Part shown: positions 8,259 through 18,028 of the stretch, in pieces
Numbering within the stretch: the stretch's first letter is position 1
Layout: each line of letters opens with the position of its first letter
Source of the DNA: Acidimicrobilacustris europaeus
GTDB lineage: Bacteria; Actinomycetota; Acidimicrobiia; Acidimicrobiales; Acidimicrobilacustridaceae
Reading direction: 5' to 3'
NCBI GenBank assembly: GCA_965194515.1
Contig: OZ239146.1
Span: 558,001-622,000 of the forward strand
DNA: 64,000 bases
Program-made: the position numbers and the translations under genes
Notes under the pieces: model-generated
Seen by the model: the letters and a program-made list of their open reading frames with translations, nothing else
The model's database searches: none
Told to the model about the DNA's origin: nothing

Positions 8259-8284
8259 GTCTTCGACCGCACGCTTCTAAACAC

Positions 8285-8313
8285 GTCGGGGGTTCGAGTC
8301 CCTCAACGCCCAC
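8285..8313 (+). repeat. Direct repeat copy 2 (orphan tRNA-Val 3' end; right att-like site)
   Basis: Identical over 29 bases to 6537-6565. Upstream of this copy there is no acceptor stem, D-arm or anticodon arm, so it is not a second tRNA gene but a partial duplicate. It lies 27 bp after the stop of the beta-helix gene and 65 bp before the end of the TetR gene. Confidence 0.9.
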
Positions 8314-8377
8314 CAAGTTGTGCAATTTGATCTCGCTCGCGTGGTGATTCAATCGCGATGGAGAGAGTAACGAGGGA

Positions 8378-8962
8378 CTACTTCTCCCAGCCGAGTTCCT
8401 CGGCGAAGGCGGACATGTGTCTCAAGACGGCATCGAGGAGCACTGCTGTGTCATCGATTGAATTTTTCGGAAACATATTTGGTTGTCCCGGCAAAAAATC
8501 CACTTGGGAATGAACGAACGAAACGCCCAGATTTAGAAATGCCTGTTTTGCTCGTTCGCTGAGCTCTCCTGACATCCCGAGGCGTTCATACGAACGATCT
8601 CGGAGAGTGTCAGAAAACTCTTTACCGGCCGCCAGCTTTTCGATGGGTAGTCCGGCGTGGACAAGCCAGGCATAGAACTCCAAGTAGAGCTGGGTGCTTG
8701 GCAGTGGCGCATATTGAGTGACGGGATCGTCTCGAATGAGGTGTATCTCGAGATCTCGGAGCGCTGCGACGTAGAGGCCTTCAAGAGTCTCAAAATTCCT
8801 GAAAATCGTTTTGGTGTCGAACCCGGCGTGCTCGGATATTCGCCGAGTGGTGATTTCGTTCGTCGGGATTGTCTGAAAGAGCTCGATCACCGAATCGATC
8901 AAGACGCGCTTGGCGTCGTCCGAGGAGACCCTCGGCTTCTTTGGCTGCTCTGGCTCTGTCAT
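8378..8962 (-). CDS. TetR-family transcriptional regulator
   Basis: 194 residues. The N-terminal helix-turn-helix is typical: LIDSVIELFQTIPTNEITTR, then RRISEHAGFDTKTIFRNFET, where the recognition helix and the (Y/F)xxF segment match TetR. The remaining residues form the usual all-helical ligand and dimer domain with no recognised family. The gene is divergent from the 2969-residue surface-protein gene. Two 17-bp near-palindromes, centred 30 bp apart, occupy the intergenic space at 9004-9050. The natural inference is that it represses itself and the surface-protein genes until a ligand binds. The ligand is unknown. Confidence 0.92.
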   Translation of the reverse strand: MTEPEQPKKPRVSSDDAKRVLIDSVIELFQTIPTNEITTRRISEHAGFDTKTIFRNFETLEGLYVAALRDLEIHLIRDDPVTQYAPLPSTQLYLEFYAWLVHAGLPIEKLAAGKEFSDTLRDRSYERLGMSGELSERAKQAFLNLGVSFVHSQVDFLPGQPNMFPKNSIDDTAVLLDAVLRHMSAFAEELGWEK

Positions 8963-9003
8963 TTCGCCCCCCGACGCTAACAGGGGACGTTCGCTCGCCC
9001 CGA

Positions 9004-9050
9004 TGCCACCTTAGATGGCATTTTGTGTACAGTTGTCATCTTAAGTGGCA
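9004..9050. promoter_or_regulatory. Two 17-bp near-palindromes, probable TetR operators
   Basis: TGCCACCTTAGATGGCA at 9004-9020 and TGTCATCTTAAGTGGCA at 9034-9050 are each close to self-complementary and resemble each other (consensus TGYCAYCTTARRTGGCA). Their centres are 30 bp apart, about three helical turns, so two dimers would bind the same face of the DNA. They lie 42 bp upstream of the TetR start codon and 69 bp upstream of the giant surface-protein start, in the right place to control both directions. Confidence 0.72.
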
Positions 9051-9118
9051 AACGGGTTGCTGCCCGATGCCCGAAACCTTGATCTCTCCCGACTTCCCCT
9101 ATTTAGCGGAGCTCTCTC

Positions 9119-12100
9119 GTGACTCACCTTCCCCCCTCAATCTCCCGGTACTCGCGGCGACAGCGGCTCAGTCGATTCTTCGTCGCGCTGTCTGTGTTGT
9201 TGGCCTCGAGTGGTGTGTTGGTGTTCGACAATCAGGCAGGCGCAGTTTCATCAGGATCGCCGAAAACCGTCGTTGCATTCTTGAACTCAGATGGTCAAAC
9301 GACGAACTCAGTAAACCTGCAACAGCAGAGTCCGAACTATCTCTTGGTTCGAGTTGCGAACTCAGGTACCGGCGCAAGTAAAGCGAAGTCTTCGCCCACG
9401 CTCAATCTCTCGGTTCCGGCAGGCACGTCAATCGAGAGTGTTCAGTCAATCAACGCAACAACGGAAAGTACGGTAAGCGGAACTTGGAACTGTGCGTCGT
9501 TGTCTTCGACGTCTCAGCAGTGTTCATTCGTGAATTCGTTGTCCCAGCCGCAAGAGATTGCCGCAGGTACGCAGACAATCGCTGCAGTGAGTTTGCAAAC
9601 GAGCGATGCACGACAGAGCAACGGCAAAACCATTCAAGCAACAGCTCAGCTTCCTGGCGCTTCCTCTGTCTCAACGCAGGCATCGGTCGCGGTGGCTCCG
9701 CCTGCGGTCGGTCTTGCCCTAAGTGTCACGGGCCCAAGCCAGGTCCATAACGGGCAATCAACACAGATTGCCTATCAAGTAAGGAACGACGGCACGGTTG
9801 ATGCCACGGCGTTTACTGCCGGTCGGTCGATTACTCCCGCAGTAGCGCTTTCGCCTTCGCAAGCAATGCAGATGTCCTGGTTCAGCGGCGCGACCCTGAC
9901 GCCGGCAGTATCGCTCTCGAATCTGCTTCCTGCGCGAAGGTTCTCTTCTTGGTCGTCGAATTCCGCGGGCTGGATCTGTTCGGGATCTCAGCTACAGGCT
10001 CCATCGTGTTCGTTGACAGCCTCGAGGCTCGCGGTAGGCGAAACGGCACCACCGCTGATTATTCGATTCACGCTCGCGCAGGGTCAGGCTGGGACCACTC
10101 CGGCCGCAATGGCAGGTTCGGTCGTTCCGTGGACCGTCGCCATCGCTCAGAGCATGAATGGGATGGTTGCGAGAAGTACGCAGAGTCAGCAATTACTTGT
10201 CGTACCGCGTCCTGCTGGAAAGTTGAGCGTTCACCTCACCCCCGTGACCTCTTCGATGGTCACTTCTGGTCAATCGGTGAACTTCGCGGTCAACCACACA
10301 GCGATTGATGGTTTCGCACGGGGAATCGTGGACACGCTCACGATTCCGAATGGACTGACGACTTCTCCGGTGAACGCCGGTGGTTGGTCCTGCCCCGCAG
10401 GTTCCGGCACGGTGAAGTGCACCTTCTCCGGCGTGGTTCCGCCGGGGGGCACACCGTCGTACGTCATCACGATCAACGCAGCGGATTCAGCACCCTCTGG
10501 CGCGCACCTCATCACGGTGAACTCCTCGGGTAACTTTGGGGAAGCAACCGCGACAGATATGCAGCCGATCTTCGTTGTAAACATCGGCGGGGCACGGTTG
10601 GTGTTGAAACGGCTACTTAATTCAACGTCGACCACTGCGGTGACCGATGGAAAGCCGTTGGCGATGATTCCTGGGCTTGCCACGGAGGCCCCATTCTCAG
10701 TCACGAATACGGGAAACCGCGCGCTCGCGAAAGGTGCCGTGATTTCAGTCACTGCAGCGCTGACTCCTGCGGCAGCTGCGTATGTACGGGCAAACCCGCT
10801 TTCGAATGTCGATGCCATTCAGATCCTTCTTCCGCCTCCAATTCCCGGTGGACCGATCTGTTCACTCAATCAGTCGAATTTCAGTGCGACCTGCACGCTC
10901 ACGCTCACCTCGCCGCTGAACGTCAACAGTCAGAGCCCTGCGTTTACGTTCAAGCCTGTACTGAACAAGGCCCTCGAATCGTCGGTGTTGGCGCAGGTGC
11001 CCAGCCAACTACGCCACTTGCTCGAGCAGGGGGAACTGTTCACTGTTACGGCATCGGTCACGAATAATCCAGATGTCATTGCCCCGGTCACGTTGGATGT
11101 CAGAACTGCGTCCTCGACGCTTGACGTCCCAGACTTGCAGCCAAGCATTCAGACGTCTTCGCTCAAGCTGGGTGCAGCGCCATCGACTGTTTCGCTCCTA
11201 CTCAAGAATTTCGGCGGCGCTGCGAACGCATCAGTTGTTACGTTCACGATCCCCAGTTCGCTTCAGGCCAGTGCAGTAGCAGGGTCTTCCTGCGCCGTTT
11301 CTCCGCCGGCCAGTGGTGGGTCGAGTCAAACGGTGACCTGTTCGGTACCCGCTCTTGAGGCGGGTTCTGATCAAACTCCTTCTACGAGTGCGTCGATTCC
11401 TTTCAAGCTCGCCAATGTTTCAGCAACAAACAATGTGTCGGTGAGTGCCTCGGTTGCTGTGGGCGGAAAGGTCGCAACGTCCACCCAGGTACAGATTCCT
11501 ATTGACGCGAATCCGGCTCTCACACTTTCAACGCCGGGGAATGTGCAGGTTCAACCCACCAGTAGAGCCGGCGAACTTGATGTGAAGTTCACCCCATCGT
11601 CGAACGCTCCGTCAGGCCAACAGTATTTTGCAAAGGCGTGTCTGAACTCGGCGATGACCTCGAGTTGTGTCACGCGAAACGTCACGTCCGTCTCGCTTCT
11701 CCCCGGACTCGCTGCTGGTACGAGGTACTACGTCACAGTTACTGCAGCAGCATCGGGCAATTATGTGGCCTCTACGTCGGTTCCAGTCAGCGCGGTGACG
11801 GGGACGGCAGTCGGCCCGCTACCCATCGATCCGGCGCCTGGCGAAGTCACCGGACTGAGCGCCACTGCGCTGTCGACGACATCTGTAGTTCTGAACTGGT
11901 CGGCACCCACTCGGGTTGGAACTGGGATCACTGGTTACACGGTCAATTGCGAACCGAGTTGCACAATTGCGAACCAGCCAGGAGCGAATGACACCTCGCT
12001 GACAATTTCCGGTTTGACCCCCGGTGCGTTGTATTTCTTCACGGTTGCCGCAGATGCTTCAGATGGTCAGGCCTCGGCGGTGTCGTCAACCTCAGTCACC

Positions 12101-15100
12101 ACGCTTACCTCTACTCCTGGCGGAGTCAGCTATCTCAATGCGACTGCGCAGTCGACAACCTCGGTAGTTCTGCATTGGGTCACCCCTGATCATGTCGGTG
12201 CTGGAATCAGCGGGTACACGGTCACGTGTACGCCGAGTTGCACGATTGCGAACCAGCCGGGGGCGGGTGACACGTCGCTAACGATTACTGGGCTGACACC
12301 AGGTACGTCGTACACCTTCTCGGTCGTCACAAATGCCACGGACAATGAGGTCTCTGCTGCGCACTCAACCTCAGCCACCACACTGTTCGTCGCTCCTGAC
12401 TCAGTGACAGGCGCGAGTGCGAGCCCGGTGGGTATGACTGAGGCGCATCTGACGTGGACGGCTCCGGCTCAGGTCGGTGCTGGAATCAGCGGGTACACGG
12501 TCACGTGTACGCCGAGTTGCACGATTGCGAACCAGCCAGGGGCGGGTGACACGTCGCTAACGATTACTGGGCTTACGCGGGGTACGTCGTACACCTTCTC
12601 GATTATTGCCAATTCAATTGACGGGCAGCAGTCGAGCGCTGTCACGACTTCCTCTGTCACGACGAGTGCAAACCCAGGGCAGGTCACGAATTCGGTAGTA
12701 ACGAACGTGACATCGAGCGGCGCCACAATTTCATGGCAACCCCCATTGGGTTCAGGCGACGCAATTTCGGGATATGTGGTGAGTTGTAATCCCGCTTGCG
12801 GATCGCCGAAAACCCTGAGCGCCAGCCAGACGTCAGTAACTCTGACTGGGCTTCTGGCGAATACGAATTACACGGTTTCGATTGTTGCGAAGTCCACCGG
12901 CATGACTCAGACGGCCAGCACAAAGACTTTCAGGACCGCGGGCCTCGCCCCGACGGGCGCGCTTGAAATCGCCACTGATAGTCAAGATCTGAACGAAGGT
13001 TCAGCGAATGCGGCGGCATCTTCCGCCCCAACCACCACAGTGGCGCCTCAGCTGACAAAACCAGCCCTTCGAGCTGAGCCCCCAATCGTTAGTCTCACGA
13101 CACCTAGCGCACCCGCACCAAACGCTGCGCAGCGCTCATTCGGCACGGCCGCAATGACTGGGGTGCCGCCATCAACTGGTTCGAACTTCAGAACAATCTG
13201 TGACAACGCGAGTGCATCGATTGGCGGCGGTTCGACGTCGTTGACGGCCGATCTTGGTGGTCTCATCGCTGTTTCGATCACAGGGCTCACCGTCACTGGT
13301 TCGTGTGCGTCAGGCGCAACGGTCTCTTTCACTGGAGCTTCGTTCAATCTCTATGGCATCTACAGCGCATCGGTCGGTGCAGGATCAATCTCCTCATCTG
13401 GCTTCACGATCAATGCTGGTTCGCTTACGACTCCCGCAAATTGGCCGGGGGGAGCGATGACGTTGCCTTCTACGGGTCCTATCTCTCTTCCGTTCTCTGC
13501 TTCGACGCTGGCTTCCTCGGTTTCATTCCAAGGATCGTTCTCGCTCGGAGGGCTATTTGGTCTTCCTCTGCCATCTGGTTGGACCGCCCAGACAACCATC
13601 TCGTTTAGTTATTCCAACTCGGTTGTCGGAATTGGGATTTCCTCAACGGCCGGTCCGAGCGGTTCTGGTCTCACTATCTCTGGTTCCGCCGATACATCTG
13701 GAAACTTCAGTGTGTCTGTTTCGGGGAACATGTCACTTGCGGGCGTGACAATCTCCGGAGTCTCCGCCTCGTGGGCATCTGGATCTCCCTTCGTGTTTGC
13801 GGGAACGATCTCCATCGGCGGATCAACGCTTGCGGTATCGGGTAGCTACACGGATACGTCAACCTGGACGTTCAGCGCCAACGGTTCGACATCAATCTTC
13901 GGTACGACTGTCGCTGCCTCCGGATCGATTGTTAGTACCTCGGGAATTGTGTCGGGCTCGTACACGATGTCGCTCAACAACCTGACTGTTGCCACAGGTA
14001 TGACGGTCAACAGCTTGACGATGTCGTGGAGTCCGAGTGGCGGGTTGACGGGCAGCGGTGCGTTGGTGCTTGGTGGCACGACGTTGAACCTGGCTGGTTC
14101 GTATACGAACAACAGCAACTGGTCGTTTGATGCGAATGGCTCGTTGTCGTTGTTCGGTTCAACGGTGACCGCGTCGGGCACGGTTTCGAAGAGTTCTGGT
14201 TCGATGACCGGTTCGTACACGATGGCGATGAACAATCTCGCTGTTGCGTCGGGCATGACGATCAACAGCTTGACGATGTCGTGGAGTCCGAGTGGCGGGT
14301 TGACGGGCAGCGGTGCGTTGGTGCTTGGTGGCACGACGTTGAACCTGGCTGGTTCGTATACGAACAACAGCAACTGGTCGTTTGATGCGAATGGCTCGTT
14401 GTCGTTGTTCGGTTCAGCGGTGACCGCGTCGGGCACGGTTTCGAAGAGTTCTGGTTCGATGACCGGTTCGTACACGATGTCGATGGGAACCGTTTCGATT
14501 GCATCGGGTCTCTCGGTTTCGGGAATGACCATGTCTTGGAGCTCGGGCAACGGCTTGACCGGTAGCGGCACCATTGCGATCGGAAGTCTTCAGGTCACGA
14601 TCAACGCCAGCTACACCGACTCAAACAACTACACGTTCACTGCAACGACCAACGGGTCAGGCTCGATCACGATATTGCCGGGCGTAAGTATCAGTGGAGC
14701 TGCGTTTACAGGCACGATTTCTAAATCCTCTGGAGTTCTCAACTGGAATATGTCGGTCAGCTTCTCGTCGATCACGTTGATCTCGAATTTGGCGACATTG
14801 GTCAATCCGGTATTCACAATCTCCAACTTCTGTCCGGAAAGTCTCAGTGCCTCGCAGTGCCCGACGGGCAACACGCAGTATTTCTCGGCGACGGGAACGT
14901 TGCGGATGAACTTGGGTACCGGTCTCGGATCGCAGGATGTCGCGCTGACCGGTGTGTACGGCGTCCAGACCGGTGGCTTCGAGCTGTCGGCCACGTTCAG
15001 CAACATCACGGTTATCTCCGGGATCCTCACGGTTTCATCGCCGACGATCTCTCTGTCCTATAACAGAGGCAAGACCGTATCGACCGGCGCCATTAGTGGC

Positions 15101-18028
15101 GTGGGCGACGGAACCGTGAACGGCTACACCATTTCGATTTCCGGAACGGTGAATCTCGACATCCCCGGATTCAGCCAGTCAGTGCCGGTGCTGTTGACCT
15201 ACCGGCCTGCAGGCACTGGATTCGACTTCACCTTGACCAGCGACTTCCCATCAGTCGGAACCCTCGGTTCGACTGGTGCAGCTCTGGCCAGCCTCGTTTA
15301 CACCTCAGCGTCGACTTCAATCTCGCTGAATGGTCTTAACGTCACCGTCCCCGCGAACACGCTGGTCTTTGGCGGCGAATTCGTATTGCCGGATTGGATG
15401 GCGACCTACCTGGGCGGCACCCTTCAAAACGTTGCGCTGTACGCGACCTACACAAACGCCGCGTCCTACAGCGTCTCGGGTGTCTTCCAGACGAACCTTC
15501 CGCTACCGACGGGTTCACCAGACTTTTCGTTCTCGATCACCTCATTCAGCGTCTCTCTCTCAATGAGCACACTCGGGTACAAGCAGTCTCTGGCCGCAAC
15601 CGGAACCTTCACGATCAGTGGTTCGGCTGGAAATGCCGTCATCGACGTGACTCTGGGAATGGGATATCAACTCGCCACCCAGGAGATCACGGGTTCGATC
15701 ACGGCGACTGCAACTCAGGGATACCTGTGGAACGACGCATTCGGATTACCGGGAGTGAACCTGCAGGCATTTGCCATTCAGGTCGGCATTGTGTTGGGGA
15801 CAACTCCGATACCGCTCCCATCACTCGGCCTAGCGGCCGACATTGTGATCACCGGTTCGCTTGCGTCGAACTTGGGAATCGTTTCGGGCACGCCAATTTC
15901 AGCAGTCCTTAATCTGTCGGCGACAAACCCCTGCCTCGACGTGCAGATCGGCACCTCAGGGGGGCCAGTCGCTATCAGCATCGGCGGTGGATTGATTACC
16001 GCGACCTACGCGCATCTTCTCCTTGCGCCCGATGGCTGCACTGTGGGCACCTACGTCGTACAACCGGGTTATCAGTATGACTTTGTGGGCTCATTCTTCG
16101 GCGTCTCGATCGAACAGTCGATGCGGGTCACGATCAACCCGACCGATCCGCAGAAAATCGATTTTTATGGAGTCACCAAGATTGGTGCCTTCAACATTGA
16201 CGGCTTCCTGAATTTCTCGGGTGCAGAGGTCACCGTGGCGTACACCCCGACCTCCTTCTTCTGCGGGTTCTCGGGACAGGCCACCATTCTCGGAACATCG
16301 GTCTTGATGGCGGGTTCCGTTTCCTACGATCAGATTGAACTGTCGTCAACATTGTCACTGACGGCATCGATTTCGAGCTTCAACGTCTACGGATTCCCTC
16401 TTCAAGACCTGACGCTGGGGGTTGAATACACCCAGACACCTGATGATGTGTCGTTCTCATTGTCCGCGGCGGGAACAATGTCGATACTCGGCAATCTGAT
16501 TCCGTTTGATAGCAGTACGGGGACGATTTCGACATCAGGATTTGGTACGGCGTCGTTCGCACCACAAACCGGTGCTTCTGCTTCGGGCCAGGTGAACTTC
16601 ACCTTCGCAAACGGCACGGTTGACTCGATTTCGATTCAAGTGGCCACCGGGATCAGCGTTGGAAGTGTTCTCAGCATTAATGGGCAATTCTCGCTCTTTG
16701 CTTCAACATCATCTGGCGCGTTCGTGTTGTCAGCGACGGGTAAAGTCAATGTTGGAACATTCACAATGGCGATCGCCGGCTGCCCGAATAATCAGCCGGG
16801 CTTGACGATCTCCAATACCGGGTTCAACCTCTGTGCAGCCACGCTGGACAACGGGTTCTTCAGCGCAACAATTGCTGGGGCCTTCTACTGGTCTGCTCCA
16901 TCAGCCGGGACGACCATTACCAACGCCTCCGGTCAAGCGGTTCAAGCACAAGCGAATGATTTCAATTTCGCAGCCACGAATGTGAGCATGAGCGTGGCCG
17001 GGTTCGGCGTCTTCGGCTCGGTCAACATTGGCAACGTCGGCGGGGTCACGTTTGCCAAGGTGGCAACGAGTATTGGTCTGTCAAACACCTCGTCTGACTC
17101 ACTCGTTCAAATCTCAGGGTCGTTCGACTCTCAAGGGAACTTCAGTTTCACCGGTTCAGGTGGCGTGAAGCTGGCCGCCATCAATTTCACCCTGGCAGTG
17201 ACTGCCGCGGCGCAGGGTTCGAACATGTCGGTGACGGCGGACACGAACTTGATGATCGCGGGATCAGGCTTTGCTCTGACCGGCACATTTACCAAGGTGT
17301 CGACCGGCGTAAAGACGACGATGTCGATCACGTCGGGTATGACTATCTCTGGATTCAATCTTGGAACGACGACAGTTACCGTCTTCGTGCAGCCAGGAAC
17401 CGAGTATGTGTTGGTTACCAACTCGCTCTCGCTCGGTGGCATCTTCAGCTCCTACCTCAACGGAACATTGGGCGCTGTCAATGGCGAAGCAGTGTTCAAC
17501 TTCACTCTTACTTCAGGTATCAATATCCCGGGAGTCTCGGTCTCTGGAAACCTGAAGCTGAGTAACTGTGGAAATGCATCCTGTACGTCGGTTGGAACGT
17601 TTGCCGCGTCTGTTTCGGGACAGTTCAAGGACTTCCACGGGTTCAGTTATTCGTTCAGTTCGGTGAGCGTTAATTCGAACTGGTCATTCTCCGTTTCATC
17701 CTCAGGTTCGACGACGAGTTGCAGCGATTGGACATCTTTTGGTGTCGTCCGCTTCAAGGCCTGCTTCTCGGGCACCTATAGCGTCACTCTCTCAACCAGT
17801 TCCCCCAACGTGGCGTTCTCAATCGGATCCAATGTCGCCGTGGAGCGATCGATTTGGGTAGTCACTGTGAGTTGTTCGGGAAAGTGGTACAACCCGCGGT
17901 CCTGGAGATGCAGCGTAAGTGCAGCGTGGGGTGCCAGTCGCCCACTTGTGTCCATCGGCGGCACGGTGGACTCCAATGGAAATGTCCGATCTTCCTTTAA
18001 TGGAATCGTGTGGAGGTTCAAGGTCTGA
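9119..18028 (+). CDS. Giant exported adhesin-like protein with FN3 and tandem beta-repeats
   Basis: 2969 residues from a GTG start preceded by a purine-rich GCGGAG. A signal peptide covers about residues 1-42 (RRQRLSRFFVALSVLLASSG then AGAVS). Residues 45-790 hold several Ig-like modules with a recurring WxC...C pattern (GTWNC, GWICSG, GWSCPAG) resembling DUF11/CARDB domains of cell-surface proteins. Residues about 795-1275 are five fibronectin type III domains. A Pro/Ala/Thr linker follows, then about 1600 residues of Gly/Ser/Thr-rich beta-repeats with SGSYT and LTMSWSPSGGLTGSG units, two of them nearly identical. No C-terminal anchor or enzyme domain is visible. It is the first gene of a probable operon with the pentapeptide lipoprotein and the propeller protein, under the TetR double operator. 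Confidence 0.88.
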   Translation: MTHLPPSISRYSRRQRLSRFFVALSVLLASSGVLVFDNQAGAVSSGSPKTVVAFLNSDGQTTNSVNLQQQSPNYLLVRVANSGTGASKAKSSPTLNLSVPAGTSIESVQSINATTESTVSGTWNCASLSSTSQQCSFVNSLSQPQEIAAGTQTIAAVSLQTSDARQSNGKTIQATAQLPGASSVSTQASVAVAPPAVGLALSVTGPSQVHNGQSTQIAYQVRNDGTVDATAFTAGRSITPAVALSPSQAMQMSWFSGATLTPAVSLSNLLPARRFSSWSSNSAGWICSGSQLQAPSCSLTASRLAVGETAPPLIIRFTLAQGQAGTTPAAMAGSVVPWTVAIAQSMNGMVARSTQSQQLLVVPRPAGKLSVHLTPVTSSMVTSGQSVNFAVNHTAIDGFARGIVDTLTIPNGLTTSPVNAGGWSCPAGSGTVKCTFSGVVPPGGTPSYVITINAADSAPSGAHLITVNSSGNFGEATATDMQPIFVVNIGGARLVLKRLLNSTSTTAVTDGKPLAMIPGLATEAPFSVTNTGNRALAKGAVISVTAALTPAAAAYVRANPLSNVDAIQILLPPPIPGGPICSLNQSNFSATCTLTLTSPLNVNSQSPAFTFKPVLNKALESSVLAQVPSQLRHLLEQGELFTVTASVTNNPDVIAPVTLDVRTASSTLDVPDLQPSIQTSSLKLGAAPSTVSLLLKNFGGAANASVVTFTIPSSLQASAVAGSSCAVSPPASGGSSQTVTCSVPALEAGSDQTPSTSASIPFKLANVSATNNVSVSASVAVGGKVATSTQVQIPIDANPALTLSTPGNVQVQPTSRAGELDVKFTPSSNAPSGQQYFAKACLNSAMTSSCVTRNVTSVSLLPGLAAGTRYYVTVTAAASGNYVASTSVPVSAVTGTAVGPLPIDPAPGEVTGLSATALSTTSVVLNWSAPTRVGTGITGYTVNCEPSCTIANQPGANDTSLTISGLTPGALYFFTVAADASDGQASAVSSTSVTTLTSTPGGVSYLNATAQSTTSVVLHWVTPDHVGAGISGYTVTCTPSCTIANQPGAGDTSLTITGLTPGTSYTFSVVTNATDNEVSAAHSTSATTLFVAPDSVTGASASPVGMTEAHLTWTAPAQVGAGISGYTVTCTPSCTIANQPGAGDTSLTITGLTRGTSYTFSIIANSIDGQQSSAVTTSSVTTSANPGQVTNSVVTNVTSSGATISWQPPLGSGDAISGYVVSCNPACGSPKTLSASQTSVTLTGLLANTNYTVSIVAKSTGMTQTASTKTFRTAGLAPTGALEIATDSQDLNEGSANAAASSAPTTTVAPQLTKPALRAEPPIVSLTTPSAPAPNAAQRSFGTAAMTGVPPSTGSNFRTICDNASASIGGGSTSLTADLGGLIAVSITGLTVTGSCASGATVSFTGASFNLYGIYSASVGAGSISSSGFTINAGSLTTPANWPGGAMTLPSTGPISLPFSASTLASSVSFQGSFSLGGLFGLPLPSGWTAQTTISFSYSNSVVGIGISSTAGPSGSGLTISGSADTSGNFSVSVSGNMSLAGVTISGVSASWASGSPFVFAGTISIGGSTLAVSGSYTDTSTWTFSANGSTSIFGTTVAASGSIVSTSGIVSGSYTMSLNNLTVATGMTVNSLTMSWSPSGGLTGSGALVLGGTTLNLAGSYTNNSNWSFDANGSLSLFGSTVTASGTVSKSSGSMTGSYTMAMNNLAVASGMTINSLTMSWSPSGGLTGSGALVLGGTTLNLAGSYTNNSNWSFDANGSLSLFGSAVTASGTVSKSSGSMTGSYTMSMGTVSIASGLSVSGMTMSWSSGNGLTGSGTIAIGSLQVTINASYTDSNNYTFTATTNGSGSITILPGVSISGAAFTGTISKSSGVLNWNMSVSFSSITLISNLATLVNPVFTISNFCPESLSASQCPTGNTQYFSATGTLRMNLGTGLGSQDVALTGVYGVQTGGFELSATFSNITVISGILTVSSPTISLSYNRGKTVSTGAISGVGDGTVNGYTISISGTVNLDIPGFSQSVPVLLTYRPAGTGFDFTLTSDFPSVGTLGSTGAALASLVYTSASTSISLNGLNVTVPANTLVFGGEFVLPDWMATYLGGTLQNVALYATYTNAASYSVSGVFQTNLPLPTGSPDFSFSITSFSVSLSMSTLGYKQSLAATGTFTISGSAGNAVIDVTLGMGYQLATQEITGSITATATQGYLWNDAFGLPGVNLQAFAIQVGIVLGTTPIPLPSLGLAADIVITGSLASNLGIVSGTPISAVLNLSATNPCLDVQIGTSGGPVAISIGGGLITATYAHLLLAPDGCTVGTYVVQPGYQYDFVGSFFGVSIEQSMRVTINPTDPQKIDFYGVTKIGAFNIDGFLNFSGAEVTVAYTPTSFFCGFSGQATILGTSVLMAGSVSYDQIELSSTLSLTASISSFNVYGFPLQDLTLGVEYTQTPDDVSFSLSAAGTMSILGNLIPFDSSTGTISTSGFGTASFAPQTGASASGQVNFTFANGTVDSISIQVATGISVGSVLSINGQFSLFASTSSGAFVLSATGKVNVGTFTMAIAGCPNNQPGLTISNTGFNLCAATLDNGFFSATIAGAFYWSAPSAGTTITNASGQAVQAQANDFNFAATNVSMSVAGFGVFGSVNIGNVGGVTFAKVATSIGLSNTSSDSLVQISGSFDSQGNFSFTGSGGVKLAAINFTLAVTAAAQGSNMSVTADTNLMIAGSGFALTGTFTKVSTGVKTTMSITSGMTISGFNLGTTTVTVFVQPGTEYVLVTNSLSLGGIFSSYLNGTLGAVNGEAVFNFTLTSGINIPGVSVSGNLKLSNCGNASCTSVGTFAASVSGQFKDFHGFSYSFSSVSVNSNWSFSVSSSGSTTSCSDWTSFGVVRFKACFSGTYSVTLSTSSPNVAFSIGSNVAVERSIWVVTVSCSGKWYNPRSWRCSVSAAWGASRPLVSIGGTVDSNGNVRSSFNGIVWRFKV
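12194..12573 (+). repeat. Near-identical FN3 domain copies
   Basis: The 101-base blocks 12194-12294 and 12473-12573 differ at one base and are offset by 279 bp (93 residues, one FN3 domain). A diverged third copy lies about 11915-12015. This marks recent domain duplication or gene conversion inside the giant surface-protein gene. Confidence 0.9.
14008..14480 (+). repeat. Tandem 255-bp repeat within the giant surface-protein gene
   Basis: The 218 bases 14008-14225 recur at 14263-14480 with a single difference (ACGGTG versus GCGGTG), giving a period of 255 bp or 85 residues. The intervening 37 bases are the diverged part of the unit. Neighbouring units on both sides are related but much less similar, so this pair is a recent duplication. 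Confidence 0.93.

Larger units (their letters stand above)
6566..8313. mobile_element. Putative one-gene integrated cassette at tRNA-Val
   Basis: The interval between the 29-bp tRNA-derived repeats holds a single gene for an exported beta-helix protein, a palindrome before its start, and nothing resembling an integrase. By eye its base composition is less GC-rich than the housekeeping genes around it. Integration in trans, loss of an integrase, or a satellite element carrying only cargo (as in tRNA-targeting islands of marine cyanobacteria) would all explain it. The mobile nature is inference; the repeat is directly seen. Confidence 0.6.

Noticed and set aside
8260..8377. A second tRNA-Val gene
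   Set aside because: Only the T-arm and acceptor 3' strand are present; no 5' acceptor strand, D-arm or anticodon arm precedes the copy.
13846..14574. 242-codon minus-strand frame opposite the beta-repeats
   Set aside because: Its repeats mirror the sense-strand tandem repeat and it has no start context; it is a shadow of the adhesin gene.
13500..17000. CRISPR-like or VNTR array in the repeat-rich region
   Set aside because: Repeats are in phase with codons, 255 or 279 bp long and protein-coding; no short spaced direct repeats are present.
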